Positions 48,917 through 57,327 of a DNA stretch of 64,000 nt are shown in pieces. The notes beneath the pieces were generated by a model, which saw nothing but the letters and a program-made list of their open reading frames with translations, was not told where the DNA came from and searched no databases. Numbering within the stretch: position 1 is the stretch's first letter; the number at the start of each line of letters is the position of its first letter. A program made the position numbers and the translations under genes. Source of the DNA: Streptomonospora alba (lineage in GTDB: Bacteria; Actinomycetota; Actinomycetes; Streptosporangiales; Streptosporangiaceae); contig NZ_JROO01000020.1 of NCBI RefSeq assembly GCF_000826685.1, positions 36,571-100,570 of the forward strand, read 5' to 3'.

Positions 48917-51900
48917 GTGAGCGTCGCCGAACACCCGCCGGACGACACCGGCACCGGATTCGAGCGCACACCGCCGCACGACATCATGGCCGAGCAGAGT
49001 GTGCTGGGGGGCATGCTGCTGTCCAAGGAGGCCATCACCCAGGTCGTCGAAATCGTGCGGTCCGCCGACTTCTACCGCCCGGCCCACCAGACCGTCTTCG
49101 ACGTGACCGTCGACCTGTTCTCCCGCGGCGAGCCCGTCGACGCCATCTCGGTCAACGCCGAACTCACCAAGCGCGGTGAGATCGCCCGGGTCGGGGGCGC
49201 GCCCTACCTGCACACACTCACCGAGGCCATCCCGACCGCAGCCAACGCCGGCTACTACGCGCGCATCGTCTCCGACCGCGCGGTGCTGCGCCGCCTCGTC
49301 GAGGTCGGCACGCGCATCGCCCAGATCGGCTACTCCGGCGACGGCGAGGTCGACGACCTGGTCGATCATGCTCAGGCGGAGATCCATCGCGTCGCCGAGA
49401 AGCGCACCGGCGAGGACTACCTGCCGCTGAGCGACATCATGCCGGGGGCCCTGGACGAGATCGAGGCGATCTCCGCCCACGACGGCTCGATGACCGGCGT
49501 GCCCACCGGGTTCACCGACTTCGACCAGCTCTCCAACGGGCTGCACCCGGGCCAGATGATCATCATCGCCGCGCGTCCGGCCGTGGGCAAGGCGCTCGCG
49601 CTGGACACCCCGCTGCCCACGCCCCGCGGCTGGACCACCATGGGCGACGTCGGCGTGGGGGAGGAGCTGGTGGCCGCCGACGGCACGCCCACGCGGGTGG
49701 TCGCCGCCACCGAGGTGATGCGCGGGCGGCCCTGCTACGAACTGGAGTTCGCCGACGGCACCGTGGTGGTCGCCGACGCCCAGCACCAGTGGCCCACCCT
49801 GGGACACGCAGCGGGACCCCCGGTGCACGGTCTGGCCACGACAGGAGAGCTCGCCGCAGCGCTGGAGTACGCGCCCGCCGGCGCCGCGCCGGCCGGTATC
49901 GCGATCTCCGCCCCCAGGGCGAGGGGATCCGTCGCGAGTCCGGGGGGCGGCCTGGCGGCGGCCACCCGCGCACCGGGCGCGACGGCCCTGCTCGATCCCC
50001 AGCCTGTGGACAACGCAAGCGCGAGTCCTTCCCGACGGCATCGCCTCGTCGCCGCCCGGAGGGTGGACAGCGTTCCGGTGCGCTGTGTCCAGGTCGCCCA
50101 CCCCGACCACCTGTACCTGGCGACCCGGGCGCGGATCCCTACCCACAACTCGACTCTCGCTCTGGACTTCGCGCGGGCGGCCTCGATCAAGAACCAGTTG
50201 ACCAGTGTGTTCTTCAGCCTGGAGATGGGCCGCAACGAGATCGTCATGCGCCTGCTCTCCGCCGAGGCGCGGGTGCCGCTGCACACGATGCGCTCGGGGC
50301 TGATGACCGACGACGACTGGGCGCGCCTGGCCCGCCGCATGGGCGAGGTCGCCAGCGCGCCGCTGTTCATCGACGACTCGCCGAACCTGTCGATGATGGA
50401 GATCCGCGCGAAGTGCCGGCGTCTCAAGCAGCAGCACGACCTCAAGCTGATCGTCGTGGACTACCTGCAGCTGATGAGCTCGGCCGGCCGCGTGGAGAGC
50501 CGCCAGCAGGAGGTCTCGGAGATGTCGCGGTCGCTGAAGCTGCTGGCCAAGGAGCTGGACGTCCCCGTGGTCGCCCTGTCCCAGCTCAACCGCGGCCCAG
50601 AGCAGAGAACGGACAAGAAACCCCAGGTCAGCGACCTTCGTGAGTCGGGTTGCCTGACCGCTGACACTCGGATCCTGCGTGCCGACACGGGAGCCGAGAC
50701 CACCATCGGCGCGCTTTACGCGTCAGGCGCCCGCGACGTTTCGGTCTGGTCCCTCGACGAAACGCTGCGGCTCGTTCCTCAGACGATGACACGGGTGTTC
50801 CATAGCGGTACGAAGCAGACCTTCCGCTTGCGCATGACTTCGGGGCGGGAAGTCACGGCTTCGGGCAACCACCCGTTCCTGACCTACGACGGATGGAAGC
50901 GGCTGGATCAGCTCACCCCGGGAGACCGGCTGTCCGTGCCCCGGCATGTCCCCGAACCCGAGCGGGTATGCGCGTGGCCCGATGCGGAGGTCGTGCTTCT
51001 GGCGCACCTCATCGGGGACGGTTCGTTCGGGCGGCGCCGACCTGTCCGGTACGCGTCGATGGACGAGGAGAATCTGCGGGCTGTCACGCGCGCGGCCGCT
51101 CACTTCGGCGTGACTCCCGTGCGCGACGAGCACGTGAGCGCGCGCGTGACGACATTGCGCCTGCCGGCGCCCTACCGCTTGAGTCGCGGAATGCGGAACC
51201 CTGTAGCGCAGTGGCTGGAGGGTCTCGGCCTCTTCGGCCTGCGCAGCGATGAGAAGTTCGTACCGGAGGGAGTGTGGAGTCTGCCCAGGGAAAAGGTCGC
51301 CCTGTTCCTGCACCACCTCTGGGCGACGGAGGGCTGCGTGCGCTGGGACGAGGAGGCTGGGCAGGCCCGGACCCACTACTCGTCGGCGAGTCGGCGGCTC
51401 GTGGACGACGTCTCTCGCCTGCTGCTGCGCTTCGGGATCATGACGCGCATCCGAACCGTCACCACGGCGGGGTATCGACCCGGCTACCACCTGGTGGTCT
51501 ACGGAGCGGACTCCCAGAGGCGCTTTCTGGAGGAGATCGGGGTCCACGGCGAGCGTGGGAAGCAGGCGCGTCTGTGCCTGGAGCGGCTGAGCGGAACGCA
51601 GGCCGGCACGAACCTCGATACGGTCCCTGCGCAGGTATGGGACCGGGTGCGGACGGCCCTGTCCGAGCGTGAAACGAGGCACCGGGAGCACGCGGCGCAG
51701 ACGGAGACGCAGTCCCGCGGGAGCACTCTGACGAAGACGGCGCCGAGTCGTGCCCGGTTGCGACGGGTGGCCACGGTCCTGGGAGACGCGGAACTCGAGA
51801 TGCTGGCCACCAACGACGTCTTCTGGGACGAGATCGCCGAGATCGAGCCGCTCGGCGAGCAGGAGGTCTTCGATGCCACGGTCGCGGGAACGCACAATTT

Positions 51901-52111
51901 CGTGGCCGACGGGATCAACGTCCACAACAGCATCGAGCAGGACGCCGACATGGTCGTCCTGCTCTACCGCGAGGACGCGCACGACAAGGAGTCCCCGCGC
52001 GCCGGCGAGGCCGACATCATCGTGGCCAAGCACCGCAACGGGCCCACGGCGACGGTCACCGTCGCGTTCCAGGGCCACTACAGTCGCTTCGTCGACATGG
52101 CTCCGGGGTGA
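48917..52111 (+). CDS. dnaB: Replicative DNA helicase DnaB precursor with two inteins
   Basis: Hexameric 5'-3' helicase of the replication fork. The 1064-codon frame is unbroken. GTG 48917 has AGGGGGA upstream. Codons 1–225, 412–578 and 1005–1064 join into a 452-residue DnaB of normal length. The N-terminal domain has QSVLGGMLLSKEA. The RecA-like domain has Walker A ARPAVGK/S, LIVVDYLQLMSS as Walker B, VALSQLNRGPEQR, and SIEQDADMVVLLYRED. Intein 1 sits between Lys and Ser of Walker A; intein 2 sits in DLRESG/SIEQDAD. Neither the ATPase site nor the C-terminal motifs can form before splicing. It is transcribed away from the MATE gene across a DnaA-box cluster. Confidence 0.96.
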   Translation: MSVAEHPPDDTGTGFERTPPHDIMAEQSVLGGMLLSKEAITQVVEIVRSADFYRPAHQTVFDVTVDLFSRGEPVDAISVNAELTKRGEIARVGGAPYLHTLTEAIPTAANAGYYARIVSDRAVLRRLVEVGTRIAQIGYSGDGEVDDLVDHAQAEIHRVAEKRTGEDYLPLSDIMPGALDEIEAISAHDGSMTGVPTGFTDFDQLSNGLHPGQMIIIAARPAVGKALALDTPLPTPRGWTTMGDVGVGEELVAADGTPTRVVAATEVMRGRPCYELEFADGTVVVADAQHQWPTLGHAAGPPVHGLATTGELAAALEYAPAGAAPAGIAISAPRARGSVASPGGGLAAATRAPGATALLDPQPVDNASASPSRRHRLVAARRVDSVPVRCVQVAHPDHLYLATRARIPTHNSTLALDFARAASIKNQLTSVFFSLEMGRNEIVMRLLSAEARVPLHTMRSGLMTDDDWARLARRMGEVASAPLFIDDSPNLSMMEIRAKCRRLKQQHDLKLIVVDYLQLMSSAGRVESRQQEVSEMSRSLKLLAKELDVPVVALSQLNRGPEQRTDKKPQVSDLRESGCLTADTRILRADTGAETTIGALYASGARDVSVWSLDETLRLVPQTMTRVFHSGTKQTFRLRMTSGREVTASGNHPFLTYDGWKRLDQLTPGDRLSVPRHVPEPERVCAWPDAEVVLLAHLIGDGSFGRRRPVRYASMDEENLRAVTRAAAHFGVTPVRDEHVSARVTTLRLPAPYRLSRGMRNPVAQWLEGLGLFGLRSDEKFVPEGVWSLPREKVALFLHHLWATEGCVRWDEEAGQARTHYSSASRRLVDDVSRLLLRFGIMTRIRTVTTAGYRPGYHLVVYGADSQRRFLEEIGVHGERGKQARLCLERLSGTQAGTNLDTVPAQVWDRVRTALSERETRHREHAAQTETQSRGSTLTKTAPSRARLRRVATVLGDAELEMLATNDVFWDEIAEIEPLGEQEVFDATVAGTHNFVADGINVHNSIEQDADMVVLLYREDAHDKESPRAGEADIIVAKHRNGPTATVTVAFQGHYSRFVDMAPG
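49592..50149 (+). other. DnaB intein 1: class 3 mini-intein in the P-loop
   Basis: 186 residues (precursor 226–411) inserted after GK of Walker A and before Ser. It begins ALALDTPLPTPRGWTTMGDV, so the first residue is Ala and no N-terminal Cys or Ser nucleophile exists. Block B reads ADAQHQW with His65 and Trp67. Block F has Cys165 in VRCVQVAHPDHLYL. Block G ends IPTHN with Thr184, His185 and Asn186. The Trp/Cys/Thr set is the published signature of class 3 inteins, in which the block F Cys makes the first branched intermediate. The middle (about residues 70–150) is Ala/Gly/Pro-rich with no endonuclease motif. Confidence 0.93.
50651..51928 (+). other. DnaB intein 2: class 1 intein with LAGLIDADG-like domain
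   Basis: 426 residues (precursor 579–1004) inserted in DLRESG/SIEQDAD, the same site as the Synechocystis DnaB intein. It starts with Cys1 in CLTADTRILRADTG. Block B has SGNHPFLTYDGW (His74). Block C reads LLAHLIGDGSFG (Asp123). A second endonuclease block, LFLHHLWATEGCVRW, has Glu227 at the acidic position. Block F is EQEVFDATVAGTHNFVADG and the C-terminus is GINVHN before extein Ser. Splicing residues look complete. The endonuclease motifs are present, but whether the enzyme is active cannot be judged. Confidence 0.93.
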
Positions 52112-52328
52112 CAGGTCGACACGGCCGGTGCAGCGGGGGCGGTGCCCCGCTCGTCGGTCGGTGCCTTCGCACCCCGGTTTCGGTCATGCTCAGAGCCGAC
52201 GACTGAGGGGCCGATTTGTCGACAAAACGATGTGCGAGCACGGCGATTCGCCGGGGGCGGCGACCACCTGCCCGGCGCTTCGGGCAAACTGGCCTTCGAT
52301 GCGGAACCGCGGCGGAGGAGGGAGCGGC

Positions 52329-52862
52329 ATGCGTTTCGCGGACGGGCCGCAGACGGAGTGCGCAACGCGGATCGCGGCTTCGGCGGCGCGGGTCTGGGAG
52401 CTGGTCACCGACGTCGCGTTGCCGGCGGAGTACAGCCCCGAGCTGATGGGGGCGGAGTGGCTCACCGCGGACGGGGTTCCGGCCCTGGGGGCGCGGTTCG
52501 CCGGGTACAACCGCAATCGCCACCTCGGCGAGTGGCGGACCGTCGCCGAAGTGGTCGAGTTCGTCACCGAGCGCGCCTTCGGCTGGGCGGTCCTCGACGT
52601 CGACGGACGCTTCGGCCCGCCCGCTGACGATCCCGAGCGCCCGGTGGCGGTGTGGCGCTACTCGCTCGAACCCCAGGACGGCGGCATTCTGCTGCGGCAG
52701 TCGGTGCGGCTGGGGCCGGGCCGCTCCGGGCTCACCGCCGCGATCGAGCGCATGCCCGATCTCGAAGAGCAGCTGGTCGTCGGCCGCCTCGACGAGCTCC
52801 GTGCCGGTATGGAGACCACCCTGCGCGGCATCAGGTCCCGCGCCGAGACAGGAACCGGATAG
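52329..52862 (+). CDS. SRPBCC/START-like protein
   Basis: 177 residues from ATG 52329 with GGAGGAGGGAG upstream. The pattern TRIAASAARVWELVTDVALP, then WRTVAEVVEFVTERAFGWAV, then WRYSLEPQDGGILLRQSVRL is typical of SRPBCC (polyketide cyclase/dehydrase-like) hydrophobic-ligand proteins. Ligand and role are unknown. It lies 217 bases after dnaB on the same strand, and the next gene is a flavin-binding family member; no shared pathway is evident. Confidence 0.78.
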   Translation: MRFADGPQTECATRIAASAARVWELVTDVALPAEYSPELMGAEWLTADGVPALGARFAGYNRNRHLGEWRTVAEVVEFVTERAFGWAVLDVDGRFGPPADDPERPVAVWRYSLEPQDGGILLRQSVRLGPGRSGLTAAIERMPDLEEQLVVGRLDELRAGMETTLRGIRSRAETGTG

Positions 52863-52978
52863 CGCTCGCATCGCGTGGAGATCGCCCCCTATAGCGCTCC
52901 GATGAGGCAAGGTCGCTCCCGCAAGCCCGTCACGAACCGGCGGCACGCGGAGTGCCGCTTGCGAACGCGAGGTGCACT

Positions 52979-53437
52979 ATGGCTCCCCTGTCCGTCGGCG
53001 AGCGCCAAGAGTTCCTGGCCCAGCCGCACGTAGCGGCGTTCTCCGTCAGCGCCGGCGAGGGCCGCGGCCCGCTCACCGTCCCGATCTGGTACGCCTATGA
53101 GCCGGGGGAGGACCCGTGGATCATCACCGGTCGGCGGTCGCGCAAGGGCCGGCTCCTCGACGAGCACGGACGGTTCTGCCTGATGGTGGAGTCCGTGCAG
53201 CCGCGGGTGCGCTACGTGTCCGTCGAAGGTCCGGCCGAGCGGCATCCGTTGACTGAGGCGCAGCTGCGCGCCATGACCGAGCGGTACATGCTCCCGGAGG
53301 CCGTCGAGGACTACTTCGCGGCGGCGTGGGAGGCCCGCACCGAGCTCGACGACGCGGTCTACGTGCTGAGGCCGCAGCGGTGGCTGTCGGCGGACCTCTC
53401 CGACCACGGCGGTACGAGTGGTCACCGGGTGCTGTAG
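52979..53437 (+). CDS. Pyridoxamine 5'-phosphate oxidase-like (FMN/F420 split barrel) protein
   Basis: 152 residues from ATG 52979, with GAGGTG four bases upstream. It opens MAPLSVGERQEFLAQPHVAA, then GPLTVPIWYAYEPGEDPWII and TGRRSRKGRLLDEHGRFCLM, the split-barrel fold of PNPOx-like oxidoreductases that bind FMN or F420. The specific substrate is unknown. A GTG at 52952 would add nine residues without family support. The following ~240 bases hold no gene. Confidence 0.75.
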   Translation: MAPLSVGERQEFLAQPHVAAFSVSAGEGRGPLTVPIWYAYEPGEDPWIITGRRSRKGRLLDEHGRFCLMVESVQPRVRYVSVEGPAERHPLTEAQLRAMTERYMLPEAVEDYFAAAWEARTELDDAVYVLRPQRWLSADLSDHGGTSGHRVL

Positions 53438-53678
53438 CGCGCCTGAACCGGCGGTGCGGCGCCCGGCCGGGCTTGCCGTGGCGTGGCGGCGGCCCGGGGG
53501 CGCCCGGTGGCCGGGACGGTTCATCGACACGTCGCCGTACCCGCAGATCGACGCCCGGACCTCGTTCCCGACCGGCGCCGCGAGGGGGCGCCACGACAGC
53601 CGAGTCCGATAGGGCGAACGCCGAGGGCCGGCCGCGTTCGTGCGGCCGGCCCTCGGCGGATTCGAAAAGCGCGGCGTC

Positions 53679-53885
53679 TCAGCTCCAGCGCGCCTCCGGG
53701 CGTGTGCGCCCGCTGTCGTCGGTCACCAGCACCCAGCTCAGCAGCGGCCGATCGGAGGCGACGGCCTCCGCGGTCTCGCGCGGCTGCGGTGCAGCGGGCG
53801 CCGGGGCGGTGGCCTTGCGCCGCGCCGCGGTGCGCGGGCGGCGGCGTGTCGTCTTCTGCGGCGCCGGGATCACCGGTCGGTTCAT
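53679..53885 (-). CDS. Small basic protein of unknown function (68 aa)
   Basis: ATG 53885 is preceded by AAAGGGG at good spacing and by a well-spaced promoter candidate. The N-terminal half is Arg/Lys/Ala/Pro-rich (TTRRRPRTAARRKATAPAPA). The C-terminal part SDRPLLSWVLVTDDSGRTRP, then EARWS, looks like a compact, conserved end. No function can be assigned. The AT-rich upstream region in this GC-rich chromosome argues for a real, perhaps well expressed, gene. Confidence 0.6.
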   Translation of the reverse strand: MNRPVIPAPQKTTRRRPRTAARRKATAPAPAAPQPRETAEAVASDRPLLSWVLVTDDSGRTRPEARWS

Positions 53886-53920
53886 TTCGGCACCCCTTTG
53901 TTCGCCTTAGTGAAGACTAA

Positions 53921-53949
53921 AGTTAACTCCTTGTTCACCGAGAAGTCAA
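53921..53949 (-). promoter_or_regulatory. Candidate promoter for the 68-aa protein
   Basis: Read leftward, TTGACT (53949–53944) and TTAACT (53926–53921) are 17 bases apart. The -10 is imperfect. TTGTTCACC at 53931 within it has an inverted partner, GGTGAACAA, at 54029. Confidence 0.4.
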
Positions 53950-54103
53950 TCCGCGCGCCCCGCGCGTCCCGGTGGTCCCGAGGTCCCAGGAGGGTTCAGC
54001 TGGAGTGGCGCCACTTAGGTGAACGGAAGGTGAACAAAGGGAACGCCCCGCCGAACGGGCGCCCGCGTGGGGAGATGCGGCGCAGCCCGCGGGGGTGACG
54101 GCA

Positions 54104-54144
54104 AACGGCGAGGGCCCGGCCTGCGCGGCCGGGCCCTCGCCGTT
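54104..54144 (-). terminator. Terminator after the PH-domain gene
   Basis: An 18-base perfect stem (AACGGCGAGGGCCCGGCC with its complement) with loop TGCGC. It lies 60 bases beyond the stop of the PH-domain gene. The flank lacks a long T run. Confidence 0.75.
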
Positions 54145-54203
54145 CGTCGTGGACGGACACTGGTCATCGGGTCGCAGCGGTGCGGATCGACCCGGCCGGT
54201 GCC

Positions 54204-54722
54204 CTACTCGTTGGGATCTTTGAAGATCAGTCCGACGACCTCCAGGTAGAGCTGCTCGGGGTAGGGCACGAAGAGGATCCGGCTCAGGGCCTGGTCCTGG
54301 CCCGCCGACTCCATGACGAAGGTGCCGTACCCGAGGAAGCGCCCCAGGATCGAGCGCTCGAAGCGCATGTCGGTGACCTTGCCCAGCGGCATCATGTTCA
54401 CCTGGCGGGTGATGAGCCCTTGGGTCAGCAGCAAGCGCTGCGACGTGATGACGAAATAGTCCACCGACCACTCGGCGACGCGCCAGACGAACCAGACCAG
54501 GATCAGCAGCCACACCCACCAGATGACCGCCAGCGCGGCCGCACTGCCCGCGATGGGGGTGTTGCTGAGAATGCCCGCGAAGATCAGCGCCCCGAGCACT
54601 GCGGCGACGGGGCCGATCAGCACCGCGGGATGCCGCCGGATGGTGACGACGTCCTGTTCGTAGGGCAGTAGATAGCGGTTGACCGATGCCGGCGCCCGGT
54701 TCGGCGGTGCGACGAGCCTCAT
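54204..54722 (-). CDS. Membrane protein with bacterial PH (bPH2/DUF304) domain
   Basis: 172 residues. Two adjacent helices lie at about 33–80 (AVLIGPVAAVLGALIFAGIL and AALAVIWWVWLLILVWFVWR). The PH-like domain follows: DYFVITSQRLLLTQGLITRQ, then VNMMPLGKVTDMRFERSILG and RFLGYGTFVMESAGQDQALS. Such proteins are common and mostly uncharacterised. The start ATG 54722 lies 14 bases after the stop of the small membrane-protein gene upstream, so the two are probably co-transcribed. Confidence 0.85.
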   Translation of the reverse strand: MRLVAPPNRAPASVNRYLLPYEQDVVTIRRHPAVLIGPVAAVLGALIFAGILSNTPIAGSAAALAVIWWVWLLILVWFVWRVAEWSVDYFVITSQRLLLTQGLITRQVNMMPLGKVTDMRFERSILGRFLGYGTFVMESAGQDQALSRILFVPYPEQLYLEVVGLIFKDPNE

Positions 54723-54735
54723 GGCCGGTTGACCC

Positions 54736-54900
54736 CTATGCGCTCAGGGTGTTCACGAATCGAGACAGTGATTCGGCGGCCGACATGAGTCCTCCGACGC
54801 CAGTCTGGATGACTCCGGCAGCGCTTTCCGGTTGTGTGAGTAGATAGAACGCGACGAAAGCGATGAGGGCGTACCCCAGCCACTTCTTCAACCTCGCCAT
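54736..54900 (-). CDS. Small membrane protein (54 aa)
   Basis: ATG 54900 has GGGGAG eight bases upstream. The protein reads MARLKKWLGYALIAFVAFYL, then LTQPESAAGVIQTGVGGLMS and a short amphipathic end. One helix spans residues 8–21 with a basic start, so the N-terminus should be inside. It closely precedes the PH-domain gene. Longer in-frame readings upstream look non-coding. The function is unknown. Confidence 0.75.
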   Translation of the reverse strand: MARLKKWLGYALIAFVAFYLLTQPESAAGVIQTGVGGLMSAAESLSRFVNTLSA

Positions 54901-55057
54901 GTGACCGACTCCCCACGAATGCTGATGACCCACTGACCCAAGGTGATTGTTACACCGACATACGGGCCCGTAAAGCCAGATGACCGTTACCGGCGTGGCG
55001 TTCCGCCGGGGCGCTGTGGTGCCGGTCACCCCTGGGTCGACGGCGTCGGCGGGGCGG

Positions 55058-55279
55058 TCAGCGGCGTTCGGCGAAGGCGAGAGCGAGGACCTGCAGGTGC
55101 TGGCGCGCGATGCGTTCCACGAGTTCGGGAGTGCCCCGGCCGGTGACGTCGAGAGCGCCCTGGCGTGCCGCGTCCACACATCGCGTGACGGTGGCGGCGT
55201 CGTGGACACCGGTGAACTCGTTGTTCAGCCGGTCGACGACGGGGGAGAGGTCGCTCGGCGTAGTGGTCTTCTCGGGCAT
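55058..55279 (-). CDS. Small helical protein (73 aa), unknown function
   Basis: ATG 55279 has GAAGGAG immediately upstream at good spacing. The sequence SDLSPVVDRLNNEFTGVHDA, then VTRCVDAARQGALDVTGRGT and PELVERIARQHLQVLALAFA suggests three helices and resembles small actinobacterial proteins described as three-helix-bundle dimerisation domains. That link is from memory of the pattern. It stands 158 bases upstream of the small membrane gene on the same strand. Confidence 0.7.
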   Translation of the reverse strand: MPEKTTTPSDLSPVVDRLNNEFTGVHDAATVTRCVDAARQGALDVTGRGTPELVERIARQHLQVLALAFAERR

Positions 55280-55790
55280 CTCACTCCTTCGAGGGAAAAG
55301 GGTGACCAGTTGCGCTGTGTACCCGCAAGCAGGCGCTTCGTAACCGCCCTCGGGGCCAGTTTAGGGGTCGGGCATAGGGCCGATGGCGTTCAGTGTGCGG
55401 AGATGGGGGGCGCGAGGGGGAGTGTTCGGCTGTGGTCAGGTCGGTCGGCCGGAGGCGACTGTGCACCATGATCGGCCTTATGTGTCACGACTCCGTCTCA
55501 GTCTGAATTCGGCCTACGCAAATCGATATGTCCTGCGTGCTCAGAACACGTCCTAGGCAGAACGCCGAAGGGCGGCTCAGCACTCTGGCGTCGTTCCCTG
55601 ATTTCGGACGTCCAATCATCATGATCCAGATTGATACAAAAAGGTCTTACGGTGTCCTGTTCTTACTGTTCGGCGGCGACGCCCGCAGCGACCGGCGGGT
55701 GTCGCCGCCGAACAGGCGCCGCAACAACCGCCGTCATCGGGTCGGATGCCCGCAACCCCGCTCAGGTTCGGACGGATTCGTACGGCAGGT
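55280..55790. other. Intergenic region between upp and the 73-aa gene
   Basis: About 510 bases without a convincing gene. The section 55490–55670 is distinctly less GC-rich than the surroundings. It ends in the strong hairpin described separately, which serves the 3' end of upp. Confidence 0.5.
55666..55715 (-). terminator. Strong hairpin downstream of upp
   Basis: CTGTTCGGCGGCGAC pairs perfectly over 15 bases with GTCGCCGCCGAACAG, then G·T and CCCGC/GCGGG extend it to 21 pairs around eight bases. No long T run follows, so termination is likely but not certain. Confidence 0.6.
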
Positions 55791-56432
55791 TCAGACCGAT
55801 CCGTAAAGCCGGTCGCCGGCGTCGCCCAACCCCGGCAGGATGAAGCCCTTGTCGTTGAGCCGTTCGTCGACGGCCGCGGTGACCACCCGCAGAGTCGCGT
55901 CGGTCTGCTCGCCCAGGTTCTCGGTCAGGGTCTGCAGCCCTTCGGGGGCGGCCAGGAGGCAGATGGCGGTGACGTGGTCGGCGCCGCGCTCGATAAGCAG
56001 GCGCAGGGCGGCGGCGAGCGTGCCGCCGGTGGCCAGCATCGGGTCGAGCACGTAGCACTGCCGGCCGGAGAGGTCGTTGGGCAGCCGGTCGGCGTAGGTG
56101 GCGGGCCGCAGGGTCTCCTCGTCGCGGGCCATGCCCAGGAAGCCGACCTTGGCGGTGGGCAGCAGCCGCGTCATCCCGTCGAGCATGCCCAGTCCCGCCC
56201 GCAGGATCGGGACCACCAGCGGCGTGGGCCGGGTCAGCTGAGTTCCGGTCATGGGCGTCAGCGGCGTGTCCACGTCCACCTCGGCCACGCGAACGTCGCG
56301 GGTCGCCTCGTAGGCGAGCAGCGTCACGAGTTCGTCGGTCAGTCGGCGGAACGTGGGCGAATCGGTGTTCACGTCGCGCAGCGTGGTGAGCTTGTGTGCG
56401 ACGAGCGGGTGGTCCACGACCAGGGTTTCCAT
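55791..56432 (-). CDS. upp: Uracil phosphoribosyltransferase
   Basis: Salvage enzyme converting uracil and PRPP to UMP. From ATG 56432, with GGAG six bases upstream, it has 213 residues. It opens [20 protein letters not shown]. Family blocks are [20 protein letters not shown], the PRPP-binding [20 protein letters not shown], and the C-terminal uracil-binding [17 protein letters not shown]. It is divergent from the TadA-associated genes, a common actinobacterial arrangement. Confidence 0.96.
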   Translation of the reverse strand: METLVVDHPLVAHKLTTLRDVNTDSPTFRRLTDELVTLLAYEATRDVRVAEVDVDTPLTPMTGTQLTRPTPLVVPILRAGLGMLDGMTRLLPTAKVGFLGMARDEETLRPATYADRLPNDLSGRQCYVLDPMLATGGTLAAALRLLIERGADHVTAICLLAAPEGLQTLTENLGEQTDATLRVVTAAVDERLNDKGFILPGLGDAGDRLYGSV

Positions 56433-56754
56433 TGAACACTCCGGTTGAGCTGGGCAAACGATGGGAAATCGGCGTCCGAGTCTAACCCTGCTCAAGCGGC
56501 CCGCTGCCTGTGTACAGCCGGGGATTCGGCGGTCGCGGCGACCACGGGAAGCAACCGTAAACAGATCAGGTGCGCCGTAGTGTTCTGCTGGGCGCCGGGT
56601 GTCCGATGTAATAGGGGGTGTGAGTGCCGACTTCTACCACGAGGCAGATTCCCTCTGGGGAAACCGGGTCGCGGGCGACCGCGACCGCTACGATGACGCC
56701 GCACCGGACGATCTGCGATCCTGGCCCGATCACAGCCGGGCTGGTGGGGTGACG

Positions 56755-57249
56755 ATGACGGAACTCGACGAGGACGACGGCGGCGACTTCGCGGCCGTGG
56801 CCTACCGCGAGGAGGATTTCTGGGATCTCTACCTGCTCCCGGTCGCCCTCACTCAGGACTTCAAGGGCCTGCTGCACGCACTGCGGCAGCAGCCCAGCAT
56901 CAGCGGGTCCATCGGCATGCTGTCCATCGGCGACGACTTCTTCGTCATCGTGCGGGTCTACGGCGACGATGTGAGCGTGTTCCTCTCCGACGTCACGGCC
57001 TCGGTGGACTGGCAGGTCGCACGCGACGTGCTGGAGTACCTCGACATCTCCGTGCCCGATGACGAGGACCTGGACCAGGTGCTGCCCGCCGGCGACATGT
57101 CGGTGCTCGCGGACCTGGGCCTGGACGAGATGGAGCTGGGCGCCCTCGCCGGCGACCTCGACCTCTATCCTGACGAGGTCCTGGCCAGCATCGCCGAGCG
57201 CGTCGGATTCCACCAGGCGTTTCAGCGTGCTGTGGACTCGATGGGGTAA
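56755..57249 (+). CDS. TadA-associated protein, copy 1
   Basis: 164 residues from ATG 56755, with a GGTGGGG site. It matches the small family found beside tadA in actinobacteria: FAAVAYREEDFWDLYLLPVA, then FFVIVRVYGDDVSVFLSDVT and the C-terminal DEVLASIAERVGFHQAFQRA. The role is unknown. A GTG at 56620 could extend it by 45 acidic residues with moderately G/C-rich third positions, so the start is uncertain. The second copy follows 78 bases later. Confidence 0.8.
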   Translation: MTELDEDDGGDFAAVAYREEDFWDLYLLPVALTQDFKGLLHALRQQPSISGSIGMLSIGDDFFVIVRVYGDDVSVFLSDVTASVDWQVARDVLEYLDISVPDDEDLDQVLPAGDMSVLADLGLDEMELGALAGDLDLYPDEVLASIAERVGFHQAFQRAVDSMG

Positions 57250-57327
57250 GGACCCCAGGATCGATGATTGGGGCAGGCAGGCCCCCGGCAGGTCCGGCGC
57301 CCGCGAGAGAGGACGGGAGAGCTTTCG

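Noticed and set aside
48917..52111. Possibility that dnaB is frameshifted or fused to foreign genes
   Set aside because: The frame is continuous, both inserts have complete intein junction residues, and the exteins join into an uninterrupted DnaB.
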